A program made the translations under genes and the position numbers. Positions 8,812 through 16,102 of a DNA stretch of 20,168 bases are shown here, piece after piece. The stretch is from GCA-002790365 sp964486645 (lineage in GTDB: Bacteria; Bacteroidota; Ignavibacteria; Ignavibacteriales; Ignavibacteriaceae): positions 1 to 20,168 of the forward strand of contig CAZAOG010000043.1 in the NCBI GenBank assembly GCA_964486645.1, given 5' to 3'. Position 1 is the stretch's first letter. The number at the start of each line of letters is the position of its first letter. Below the pieces are notes generated by a model. The model searched no databases. It saw nothing but the letters and a program-made list of their open reading frames with translations, and was not told the origin of the DNA.

Positions 8812-10045
8812 TTAACTTTCTTGAATAAATATCCCACGGATAAATTAATTCCAACCAATCGTACGGGTTATCATTCAGTTGTTCTAACCGGCAAAGATAG
8901 CATTTATCTTTACCGTACTTTTCTTTGAAGTATAATAGAGATGTCGGTCTTTTTCTATTGAAAATTAATTTTACTTCCAACGGAATGAAATTATTTGGGA
9001 AATCTAAAATAAAATCTACTTCATGCTTTTTGATTGTTCGCCAAAAATTAATGGAATCAGCCGCATACATTTTTCTAAGTTCGCAAAAAACAGCGTTTTC
9101 AAAACTTGCGCCTGATATCCCGTTTTCCACATTTTGATTTGATAATAAGTTGGCAATTCCTGTATCTTCAAAATATATTTTAGGCATTTTTGTTAGTTCC
9201 GTCCTCAAATTTCTCGTAAACGGACGCACCTGTTTAATAACATAAGTATTTTCAAGAATAAAAAGATAATCTTCAATCGTAACTTTCGCTAATCCCACAG
9301 TGTTTGATAGCTCTGTAATATTTATCAGATTTCCAATCTGCGATGCAAGAATCACAAGCAATTTATTAAATTTTGTTATGTTTCTAATATTCCCGAGATC
9401 TCTAATATCCGCTTTGATATAAGTCGAAATAATTTGATTCAGTTTTTTCTTTTTTTTATTAATGTCTCTTTCAAGAACTACAGCCGGATAGCCGCCCCAA
9501 ATAATAAATTCGGAAAAAGATTTTCTCAACTCACTAATTATTAACGGCAATTCAATTCTTTCATCAATTTTCGTTTTTATTTTTTTGAACACTAAATATT
9601 CTTTAAATGATAGGGGAAATAATTCAAAATTTACAGTCCTTCCGACTAATGAGTTTCTAAATTTTGATTTAATAGAAAAAGTTGAGGAACCGGAAACAAT
9701 TAGTTTTACTTTTTCTTTATGATGGTCGTAAAGGAGTTTTAAGAAATTACTCGGATTATCCATATACTGAATTTCATCAACAAAAACGAACAATCGCTTC
9801 TTACCAATTAATCCGTTCTTTGTTAAATATTCGAAAAAGTTATCAGCACCCTGATTGCATAATTCAAGATTCTCCGTCACCTCTAAATCAAAAAAAACGT
9901 GGTTTTGAGCAATCGCCTTTTCTTCCTGTAAAATATATCTTAATAATGACGTTTTACCTACTTGCCTGGTACCGTGAATAACTATTATTTCATCGTCATA
10001 AAGATATTCTTTCAACTCATCATATATCGTTCTTTTCAATAACAT
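8801..10045 (-). CDS. AAA ATPase with C-terminal DUF4143 domain
   Basis: The 414-residue protein begins with an AAA_14 ATPase domain: Walker A GTRQVGKT at 25-32, Walker B LFVFVDE at 85-91, sensor-like SGSST at 118-122 and SLVGRTV...LFPLSFKEY at 132-150. A winged-helix-like segment near 225-275 is followed by the DUF4143 region: E316 in SFENAVF, then EVDFIL (D344) and PLEVK (E357, K359). That E...D...ExK spacing resembles a PD-(D/E)XK nuclease core. The family is common in bacteria and archaea, often scattered and of unknown function; a DNA-related or mobile-element role is often suspected but not established. Here it is the first gene of the glycan operon and overlaps glf by 11 nt, although it has no obvious link to sugar metabolism. 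I see no clear Shine-Dalgarno before its ATG. Confidence 0.92.
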   Translation of the reverse strand: MLLKRTIYDELKEYLYDDEIIVIHGTRQVGKTSLLRYILQEEKAIAQNHVFFDLEVTENLELCNQGADNFFEYLTKNGLIGKKRLFVFVDEIQYMDNPSNFLKLLYDHHKEKVKLIVSGSSTFSIKSKFRNSLVGRTVNFELFPLSFKEYLVFKKIKTKIDERIELPLIISELRKSFSEFIIWGGYPAVVLERDINKKKKKLNQIISTYIKADIRDLGNIRNITKFNKLLVILASQIGNLINITELSNTVGLAKVTIEDYLFILENTYVIKQVRPFTRNLRTELTKMPKIYFEDTGIANLLSNQNVENGISGASFENAVFCELRKMYAADSINFWRTIKKHEVDFILDFPNNFIPLEVKLIFNRKRPTSLLYFKEKYGKDKCYLCRLEQLNDNPYDWLELIYPWDIYSRKLNEV

Positions 10046-10112
10046 ATTTTTTAAGGATTATTTTGCAACACTATAAAAATAAGTTTGTCTTTCGGTTGTA
10101 AACTTACTAATA

Positions 10113-10218
10113 ATCGGATAATTAAGCAAGTGTACCTTATAAAATATCCGATATTTCTCATACTGTATTATACTTAATATCCGATTTATTAATAATAATA
10201 TGCTATAAAACATCCAAT
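10113..10218. repeat. Four TATCCGAT-type boxes at 33-34 nt spacing
   Basis: The octamer TATCCGAT occurs at 10145-10152 and 10178-10185, its reverse complement at 10113-10120, and a degenerate copy (CATCCAAT) at 10211-10218. Counting from the centre of each TCC(G/A)AT core, successive copies are 34, 33 and 33 nt apart. Similarity extends a few bases outward: TATAAAA precedes the second and fourth boxes, and TTAA lies before the core of the first and third. The spacing is about three helical turns, so proteins bound at the boxes would sit on the same DNA face. The cluster lies 68-173 nt upstream of the AAA ATPase start and is a candidate operator array; decayed tandem repeats are the alternative. 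Confidence 0.5.
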
Positions 10219-10309
10219 TATCTTATTGAATTTATTTTTAAAATTATTCAGTGTTTATAGAAGGGGTGATTATTAAACTGCTTATAAAAACAAAGTTCAA
10301 AAGCGGCTT

Positions 10310-10348
10310 CTCTGCGAACTCTGCGTTTAGCTTTTCTTAACCGCAGAG
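10310..10348. repeat. CTCTGCG direct repeat with inverted copy (dispersed-repeat-like hairpin)
   Basis: CTCTGCG occurs at 10310-10316 and again 9 nt later at 10319-10325. An inverted copy follows: CTCTGCGTTTA (10319-10329) pairs with TAACCGCAGAG (10338-10348) at 10 of 11 positions around an 8-nt loop. The element starts 31 nt past the flippase stop in that gene's reading direction and could fold in its mRNA, but no T-run follows, so a classical terminator is unlikely. From memory, runs of CTCTGCG at 9-nt period recur between genes in many unrelated environmental bacteria; this looks like one such dispersed element. Confidence 0.55.
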
Positions 10349-10379
10349 ATATACCGTTAATTTTCATCTCTTGCTTATT

Positions 10380-11654
10380 TCATTTCAGATAAATATTTAT
10401 CTGAAAAATATTCTTTTTTCTTAAAAACAAATATGTTGCAAGGGTTACAAAAATTTCCGTAACCGTAACTGCCGCTGCTGTACCAATTGCAAAAAACACA
10501 GGAACTATAATAAATGAAAGAGTTAAATTAATTATAGCTGCAAACAAAATAATTTTTGCAAATGTTTTTTTAAAACCTAAATTCAACATCAGCTGTATGC
10601 CCAAGATGTTACTTAGATAAATTATAAACGGCAGCCAACTAATTATTTGTAAGATCGGTATTGAGTTTGAATATGCTTCGCCCAAAAATATTAAGGATAT
10701 TTGGGAGGAAAATAAAAACAATAACAATGAAACAGCAAAAGTAATCATACCGCCCAAACGCAGGATTTTTTTTACTTTTCTGATTGCTCCTTCAAAATCT
10801 TCATTTATCAATTTGGTCAGATAAGGAAAAATAGTCTTATTGAATGTACCGTAAACCGCCATAAATGCATAACGGATTTTATCCGCGGCAGCCCAATAAC
10901 CGACAACCGTGTTCGATGCAAATAGTCCTAAAATAAACGTGTTTGTATTTGTATATAAACTGATACCGATATTAGAAATAAAATATTCCCGGCTATATTT
11001 CAAATAAAAAATGATTTCATCTTTTTGGGGAAAGACAAATCTTATTTTAAATTTCCATTGAATAAAACCAAGCGAATAAATACCGATTAACAAAGTTGTG
11101 GTACCGGTAATGGCTACAAGCAAGAGGTAGTCTTTTGGTGACCGAATAAACAGAAAAATTGAAACAACGGATACTGCTCTGAAAAAGATTGTAATATTAG
11201 CAATATAGCTCATCTTTTCTATCCCCTGGAAAAACCAATTGGGGAATATTGACGTTCCTACTATGAACAGAAAAGATAAATAATACAGTTCATAATTTTG
11301 ATGGAAAAAATCTATAAAAAAAATTATTAGCGACAGAAGTATAAAACTGATTAGAATTAAAATAATTTTTATTGAAATGACTGCAGAGTAATTTTTATCC
11401 AGTTTGCTTTTTTCATCTCGATTTAAGGATATAAGCTGTGTGGCTGACCAAGAAAATCCATAATCCGTTAAAAGTCCGAAGTACGCTACAAAAGCAGCGG
11501 CAAAATTTATAAGTCCGAATTTTTCAACCCCTATTACTCTAACTACATAAGGAAACGTAATTAAAGAGAAAACATAATTTGCAATATTAAGTATGGTAAG
11601 AGACGAGAAGTTTTTGATTTGTGTTTTATATTCTGTAAAAAGTTTTATCATCAA
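10380..11654 (-). CDS. Wzx-type polysaccharide flippase (MOP superfamily)
   Basis: The 424-residue protein is hydrophobic throughout, with about 12 predicted membrane segments, and matches the RfbX/Wzx branch of the MOP exporter superfamily. It has the usual opening (FSSLTILNIANYVFSLITFPYVVRVIG, described here only by its LTI...FP.VVRVIG pattern at 18-42), then FGLINFA and a TDYGFSWSAT segment near 63-72. It also has PNWFFQGIEKM near 142-152. Such proteins move undecaprenyl-PP-linked repeat units from the cytoplasmic to the periplasmic leaflet of the inner membrane. It starts 10 nt after the EnvC-like gene and is the last gene of that operon, facing the glycan operon across a 334-nt gap. It is the natural partner for the glycosyltransferases, although no Wzy polymerase is visible here. 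The start may be the first or second of two adjacent ATG codons. Confidence 0.92.
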   Translation of the reverse strand: MMIKLFTEYKTQIKNFSSLTILNIANYVFSLITFPYVVRVIGVEKFGLINFAAAFVAYFGLLTDYGFSWSATQLISLNRDEKSKLDKNYSAVISIKIILILISFILLSLIIFFIDFFHQNYELYYLSFLFIVGTSIFPNWFFQGIEKMSYIANITIFFRAVSVVSIFLFIRSPKDYLLLVAITGTTTLLIGIYSLGFIQWKFKIRFVFPQKDEIIFYLKYSREYFISNIGISLYTNTNTFILGLFASNTVVGYWAAADKIRYAFMAVYGTFNKTIFPYLTKLINEDFEGAIRKVKKILRLGGMITFAVSLLLFLFSSQISLIFLGEAYSNSIPILQIISWLPFIIYLSNILGIQLMLNLGFKKTFAKIILFAAIINLTLSFIIVPVFFAIGTAAAVTVTEIFVTLATYLFLRKKNIFQINIYLK

Positions 11655-11664
11655 CCATTACACA

Positions 11665-12894
11665 TTATCTTTTTGCAAGCCAAACCTCGGGATTTTGATT
11701 TTTGCGCGATTTCCAAATTTCAAAATGCAGAACATAACCGTTAATGCTTTCCCCGACTTTTCCGATGCTTGCATTATATTTAAGTTTATCGCCTTCACTT
11801 ACAAAAATTTCGTCAAGGTGACTGTAAACGGTTCTATAATTTCCTTTATGAGAAACTATCACTACGCTTCCGTATCCCGGTATCCAATCAATCGCAGAAA
11901 CCACGCCTTCGGCAACGGATTTAACGTACAAATCGGAATAAACTTTTATATCGATTCCATAATTTACCGTAACGGTATTTAATTTTTTATTTCGGTTTTT
12001 ACCGAATTTTCTTATAATTTTCCCCTTTTTAACAGGCCATTTCATCCTTCCTTTTAAAGAGGAAAAAGATGAAAAACCCGCAGTTGATAAATCAATATCA
12101 TAATCACCCGGTTCTACGGCCGTGTTTTTATTTTTCTTCTTAAGTCTTGCATATTCTTCGCGCGCTCTTTCTTCCTCAACCAGTTTTGCTATTAAGTTGC
12201 TTATTTTCTTTTTAGCTGTCCTTTTGGCAGATATCTCCTTTCTTAATTCCGATTTGTCCTTCCTTATTGCTCTAAGTAAAATTCTGCTTTCGCTAATCTT
12301 TTTTGATAACTGATTTTCTTCCTTTTGTTTTTGTTTAACCAATAATTGTTTTTCTCTTTTTTCTTTTTCCAATTTTGTTTTTAAATTAAGCAGCAGAGCC
12401 TTGCTTGTCTTTAATTTTTGCAGGTCTTTTTGTCTCCTTTTACTAAATTCCTTTAAATACTTATATCTTAAAAAAAGTCTTTGCAGCGAAGATAAATCAA
12501 AAAAGACACTCCACCGGCTCGGCTGACCGTACTTGTATATTGAGACGACATATTTTGAATAATTTTTTCTCAGTGTTTTAATTTCTTTTTCAAGGTCGGA
12601 TACGGCACGTTTTGTTTTTTTAATCTGTCTTTCTTTTTCGGCTTCCTGTAGTTTTAAATTCTTGATGAGTTTGTTAAGTAGAAAGTTTTGCTTGTTGAAA
12701 TTTTGGAACGAAGCGTATGATTTTTTTTCCTTTCTGGATTTTTGTCTGTACTGATTTTCGAGAACTCTTATCTCTTTTTTTATTTCGGAAAGTTCTTCTT
12801 TCTTTTGTTTAATTTTTTTTTGTTGTGAAAAACCTACAAAACAAATTGAAAGAAGAAAATAAAACAGGAAACTATATTTTATATTTTTTACCAT
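11665..12894 (-). CDS. EnvC-like murein hydrolase activator (coiled coil plus degenerate M23 domain)
   Basis: The 409-residue protein has a signal peptide (residues 1-24, ending VGFSQ). A long Lys/Glu-rich coiled coil spans about 25-255, and a C-terminal M23/LytM domain spans about 283-409. The LytM domain keeps D315 (GID), H359 (YSHL) and H390 (LHFEI). The first zinc-ligand histidine is N311 (in TVNYGID), and the first histidine of the HxH motif is V388. The metal site is therefore incomplete and the protein is probably not a peptidase. This fits EnvC, which acts in the periplasm by activating cell-wall amidases during division. The partner amidase is not in the window. The start overlaps the DUF4292 gene by 7 nt, and the flippase gene follows after 10 nt. 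Confidence 0.9.
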   Translation of the reverse strand: MVKNIKYSFLFYFLLSICFVGFSQQKKIKQKKEELSEIKKEIRVLENQYRQKSRKEKKSYASFQNFNKQNFLLNKLIKNLKLQEAEKERQIKKTKRAVSDLEKEIKTLRKNYSKYVVSIYKYGQPSRWSVFFDLSSLQRLFLRYKYLKEFSKRRQKDLQKLKTSKALLLNLKTKLEKEKREKQLLVKQKQKEENQLSKKISESRILLRAIRKDKSELRKEISAKRTAKKKISNLIAKLVEEERAREEYARLKKKNKNTAVEPGDYDIDLSTAGFSSFSSLKGRMKWPVKKGKIIRKFGKNRNKKLNTVTVNYGIDIKVYSDLYVKSVAEGVVSAIDWIPGYGSVVIVSHKGNYRTVYSHLDEIFVSEGDKLKYNASIGKVGESINGYVLHFEIWKSRKNQNPEVWLAKR

Positions 12895-13676
12895 CTGAGG
12901 ATTTTTGCATCATCAGGTATGTTAAAACTAATGGATATATCTTTTGAATTAGTTTTTACTTTTTTATAATGAATTTTTACCTGCTGATTTTCTCTTCTGT
13001 TTTGAACATCTATTTCAAAAGGAACGGCAACATTTTGTATCATTTTAAATTTAGAATATTGACCGGCTAAAATTATATCGCCGTTTTTTTCTATCAATTT
13101 ATAATCAACTATTCCCAACTTATTCATATCTATTGTATAATTGGTAATTAGATTTTGAGATAGATCGTTATACACAAGATTGTATACATTGCCTGAAACT
13201 TTATATGAATTTGGTTCTTTATACAAGTGTTTTGTTAAATTAACCGAACCGATAAACGCATCCATGAGGTCTGAAAAAGGCAGATTTATTCTGAATATAT
13301 CCTGCAAAACACGTTCGTTTGTTTTGCCTAAAAACAGAGTGTTGTTCAGAACATCGTAAAATTTGAAATCATCTTTTGTTACAAGTGTTTGTGCCAGTTC
13401 AATTCCGAAAGGTCCCATAATCAGCAGCGAGATGGAGTCGGGTTTGATTAACGTAACTTTAAATGAAGCGCTTGTATTTAACTGTTTTGAACTAACGATT
13501 AAAGTTCCGGTGCCTTCAAAATTTAAAATTTTTCTTCTGTTTGCCTCAAGTTTTTTTATTAATCTTTCGGAGGAAAGGGACGGTTTTTCTCTAACTATTT
13601 GTTTAGGTGTGCAGCCCGATACACCTATCAGCGCCGCGGCAGTTATAAAAAATAAAAATGATTTTAGCTTGTTCAA
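12888..13676 (-). CDS. DUF4292 family lipoprotein
   Basis: The 262-residue protein starts with a lipoprotein signal peptide ending in GVSGC, giving an acylated C22. The mature part alternates short hydrophobic and polar strands, including GTGTLIVSS near 55-63, SISLLIMGPFGIELAQ near 81-96 and IVDYKLIE near 189-196. This suits the LolA/LolB-like beta fold proposed for DUF4292. A role in handling lipid or lipoprotein at the outer membrane is only a fold-based guess. Its ATG overlaps the stop of the TPR gene by 4 nt and its own end overlaps the EnvC-like gene by 7 nt, so all three are likely translated together. The gene order matches what I know from Bacteroidota genomes. Confidence 0.85.
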   Translation of the reverse strand: MNKLKSFLFFITAAALIGVSGCTPKQIVREKPSLSSERLIKKLEANRRKILNFEGTGTLIVSSKQLNTSASFKVTLIKPDSISLLIMGPFGIELAQTLVTKDDFKFYDVLNNTLFLGKTNERVLQDIFRINLPFSDLMDAFIGSVNLTKHLYKEPNSYKVSGNVYNLVYNDLSQNLITNYTIDMNKLGIVDYKLIEKNGDIILAGQYSKFKMIQNVAVPFEIDVQNRRENQQVKIHYKKVKTNSKDISISFNIPDDAKILRW

Positions 13677-15505
13677 ATTTTACCTTCTTCAATTTTCTTT
13701 TTAATTTTTTCGTTTTTAGGATCAAGTTTCAGTGCTTTTTTCCACAGCTTCAAAGATTCTTTTTTGTTATTCATAAAATATTCTATGTCCGCTAAATGGT
13801 CGAGCATTGTCGCACTTTCTCCTTCTTGTTTTAAAGCTTTTTTAATAAATGCTTTAGCTATTTCATATTTTTTCAATTTAAAATATACCCAGCCTATAGT
13901 GTCTAAATATGAGGCATTTAAGGAATCTTTTTGAAGTGCAATTTTCACCATTTTAAGTGCGCGTTCCAATTTAATACCTCTTTCGGAAAGAGAATAGGCA
14001 TAATTATTATTTACCAAAGCATTTGTCGAATCAATTTTTAGTGCGCTTTCATAAATGCTGTCGCTTAAAAACATTTTATTCGTTTCATTATATATCAATC
14101 CTAAAGTACCGAGCAAATTAACATCATCGGGAACTATTAATAACGCTTTTTTTAAGTAGACAATCGCCTTTTCATTTTCTCCAAGCTGTCTAAGGTTAAA
14201 GGCATATCCCGACAGAGCATTAATGTTTTGGGGATTAATTTGAACCGCTTTATAAAGAAAAGGCCCGGCTTCTTTGTTTTTATTTGTTTGCGCATAAGAA
14301 AGTCCCATAATTAAGTTTATTGCAAAATTATCCGGGAACTGTTTGTGAGCTTGACTCATCAATTTAATTGCTTCTTCGTATTTCCTGTTATCAAAATAAA
14401 GTCCGCCCAATCTAATCCATCCGTCAGGGTTCCATTTTGCAAGTTCAATTACTTTTTTAAATTCTTTAGCCGCTAAAGAATCTTTATACATTGATACATA
14501 AATAGCTCCTTTATATAATTTCACCTGCCAATCCAGAGTATCTTTATCAATAATTGAAAACAATTTGTAGGCATAAGGCATAAAGGTGCTGTCTTTTAAA
14601 CCTTTGTTAAAATAAGTGCTTGCGGTGTTAATTTTGCTTTCAAGAGATATTGACGGTTGTTTTAAAATAAATTCAAATTCTTTTGAAGCTTTTTTCCACT
14701 TGTTATCTTCAATATAAATCTGTGCTTTCATTTGATGCGCTTCAATATCATCTGGTATAAGCTCTAAAACATTGTTAATGGTTTTAATTGCTTCATCGTA
14801 TTTTTTTTGTCTAATAAATAACTGAACCAATAATTTTTGTACCTGTGCATTGTTCGGATCAATTTTAAGAAGCTGGTATAGCGTTTTAGCCGCTTCGTCA
14901 TATTTACCCAATTTCTCGTTTAACTCCGCTACCCTGACAAGTACGTTCCAATCCATACCTATTCTGTCAGTGAGTTTATCGTATATTTTTATTGCTTTTG
15001 AGGGCTGTGAATTTTCATACAAACGGGCAAGTTTATAATAATAATTTAATTTCGTTGAATCCATCGCAATCATTTTATTCAGTACGGTAGTTGCAGAATC
15101 AAACTGGCTTGCAGATGAATATATGCTGGACAGAAGGTCTAAATATTCTATATTTTTGGGCTCCAACTTAATTGCTTTTTTTAGTGTGTGAATTGCAGGC
15201 GGTATTTTATTTAACAAAAAATAATCTTTGGATATAGCATAATATATTCCGGCTTTTTCTTTAGCGACTTGAGCAGCTAAGATGTAATATTGAATAGCTT
15301 TCTCATATTCCTTTTTGGCGTCGGCTGTAGCTCCGTCAATAAAATATTCCAACGATTTTCTTTCATCAAACTTTTGATTTTCGGTTGTACTTTCTTTGGA
15401 TTTATTATCGTTATTTTTAGGCTGCTGCCGTAAAACATTTTGCCCTGAACAATTAAAAAAAATAAAAGCCAGCAGCACTAATAGAGGGTATTTTAACATT
15501 TGCAT
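13673..15505 (-). CDS. TPR-repeat lipoprotein
   Basis: The 610-residue protein has a hydrophobic signal peptide with a probable lipidation site at C19 (FFNCSGQN). The -1 residue is Asn, so the lipobox is not canonical. A polar Asn/Lys/Glu linker (about 22-50) follows. From about residue 60 to the C-terminus there are back-to-back TPR units, recognisable by repeated A...Y......P motifs such as AIKLEPKN near 107-114, LLKIDPNN near 207-214 and KKALKLDPKN near 589-598. I estimate 13 to 15 units. TPR lipoproteins of this type act as scaffolds in the envelope; partners are unknown. It is the first gene of a four-gene operon (TPR, DUF4292, EnvC-like, flippase). Linkage by a 4-nt overlap to DUF4292 suggests a shared role in envelope assembly or division. 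Confidence 0.9.
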   Translation of the reverse strand: MQMLKYPLLVLLAFIFFNCSGQNVLRQQPKNNDNKSKESTTENQKFDERKSLEYFIDGATADAKKEYEKAIQYYILAAQVAKEKAGIYYAISKDYFLLNKIPPAIHTLKKAIKLEPKNIEYLDLLSSIYSSASQFDSATTVLNKMIAMDSTKLNYYYKLARLYENSQPSKAIKIYDKLTDRIGMDWNVLVRVAELNEKLGKYDEAAKTLYQLLKIDPNNAQVQKLLVQLFIRQKKYDEAIKTINNVLELIPDDIEAHQMKAQIYIEDNKWKKASKEFEFILKQPSISLESKINTASTYFNKGLKDSTFMPYAYKLFSIIDKDTLDWQVKLYKGAIYVSMYKDSLAAKEFKKVIELAKWNPDGWIRLGGLYFDNRKYEEAIKLMSQAHKQFPDNFAINLIMGLSYAQTNKNKEAGPFLYKAVQINPQNINALSGYAFNLRQLGENEKAIVYLKKALLIVPDDVNLLGTLGLIYNETNKMFLSDSIYESALKIDSTNALVNNNYAYSLSERGIKLERALKMVKIALQKDSLNASYLDTIGWVYFKLKKYEIAKAFIKKALKQEGESATMLDHLADIEYFMNNKKESLKLWKKALKLDPKNEKIKKKIEEGKI

Positions 15506-15621
15506 AATTTTTGTTGAAAAATATATTATTTAAGACTTGTAATAACAAGGTTTTTTAAACTTTAATTTACCGTTTATAACGGATTATAGTTTCATAATAA
15601 AAAAAATAGTTCCCGATTAAA
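15506..15621. promoter_or_regulatory. Divergent intergenic region with a CCGTT-tat-AACGG palindrome
   Basis: These 116 nt lie between the TPR lipoprotein start (minus) and the small membrane protein start (plus) and should carry promoters for both. A perfect 5+3+5 palindrome, CCGTTTATAACGG, sits at 15570-15582. A second inverted repeat, CTTGT-AATA-ACAAG, sits at 15536-15549 and is followed by a run of T's. Either could be an operator. Neither matches a motif I can name. No Shine-Dalgarno sequence is evident before the ATG at 15622. Confidence 0.3.
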
Positions 15622-15987
15622 ATGACAATTGAATACATCATATTTATTTCACTTGTAATATTAGTAATTGCATATACTGCATATTATTTCTTTTTCAACA
15701 TATATGAGATAACAATTAAGGTTACGCCCGTTATTATATCCGATAGAAAACAGAAAATTAAAATAAAAATTAAACCGATAAACTCTCTTGGAAACGCAAT
15801 CCCTTTGCGCCGGGTATATACCGAATTTAATATAATTGAAGGTACAAATTTAATATATACCAATCATAAAAATAAGAAAAAAGGGTTATTGGAATTAAGA
15901 GCAAAAGATGCACCCGGAAAAGTTAAAATTGAAATAAAATCCAAGTATTCTTTATTTCCTAATATAGTTGAATTTAATATTGTATAA
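15622..15987 (+). CDS. Small protein with one N-terminal membrane helix and a predicted beta domain, function unknown
   Basis: I do not recognise this 121-residue protein. Residues about 4-26 form a strongly hydrophobic helix (IEYIIFISLVILVIAYTAYY) without a cleavage or lipidation site, so it looks like a membrane anchor. The rest alternates short strands typical of an immunoglobulin-like sandwich: YEITIKVTPVII, KIKIKIKPI, TEFNIIEGTNLIY, GLLELRAKDAPGKVKIEIKS and VEFNIV. The wording 'APGKVKIEIKS' resembles Big/invasin-type domains, which close with a similar strand. It is rich in Lys and Ile. The orientation is probably beta domain outside the inner membrane, but this is inference. It may be cotranscribed with the barrel gene 115 nt downstream. 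Confidence 0.7.
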   Translation: MTIEYIIFISLVILVIAYTAYYFFFNIYEITIKVTPVIISDRKQKIKIKIKPINSLGNAIPLRRVYTEFNIIEGTNLIYTNHKNKKKGLLELRAKDAPGKVKIEIKSKYSLFPNIVEFNIV

Positions 15988-16086
15988 ATTGATTGAATTT
16001 ATAAAAGCGACTTCTTAAAAAATATTTTTACAAGTTGTTTTAATTTGTTTATTTTTAATAACCGTCATTTTAATCTTTACAATGCT

Positions 16087-16092
16087 AAAGGA
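16087..16092 (+). promoter_or_regulatory. Shine-Dalgarno that selects the start at 16103
   Basis: AAAGGA lies 10 nt before the ATG at 16103 but downstream of the earlier in-frame ATG at 16082. Starting at 16103 also puts the Lys-Lys of the signal peptide at residues 2-3. Both facts favour 16103 over 16082. Confidence 0.5.
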
Positions 16093-16102
16093 TAAGATCA
16101 TC

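Larger units (their letters stand above)
10046..10379. other. 334-nt gene-free region between two minus-strand operons
   Basis: This stretch lies between the stop of the flippase gene and the start of the AAA ATPase gene. It holds two kinds of repeated element, listed separately: four TATCCGAT-type boxes (10113-10218) and a CTCTGCG repeat with a hairpin (10310-10348). The rest is A/T-rich with stop codons in all frames I followed, and I see no gene. The promoter of the AAA-glf operon should lie in its left half, on the minus strand, but I could not identify convincing -35/-10 elements. Confidence 0.6.

Noticed and set aside
10113..10218. Possible CRISPR array because of the 33-nt spacing
   Set aside because: Only an 8-base core is shared, one copy is inverted, one is degenerate, and there are no uniform repeats or cas genes.
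11593..11982. Plus-strand 129-codon open frame opposite the EnvC-like and flippase genes
   Set aside because: It is antisense to the conserved M23 domain; the sequence has no domain pattern and is explained as a shadow frame.
11665..12200. Active M23 zinc metallopeptidase
   Set aside because: The first zinc-ligand histidine is Asn and the first histidine of the HxH motif is Val, so a working metal site is unlikely.
15536..15556. Rho-independent terminator from CTTGT-AATA-ACAAG followed by T's
   Set aside because: The stem is only 5 bp and it lies between two divergent starts, where no transcript is expected to end; chance or an operator is more likely.
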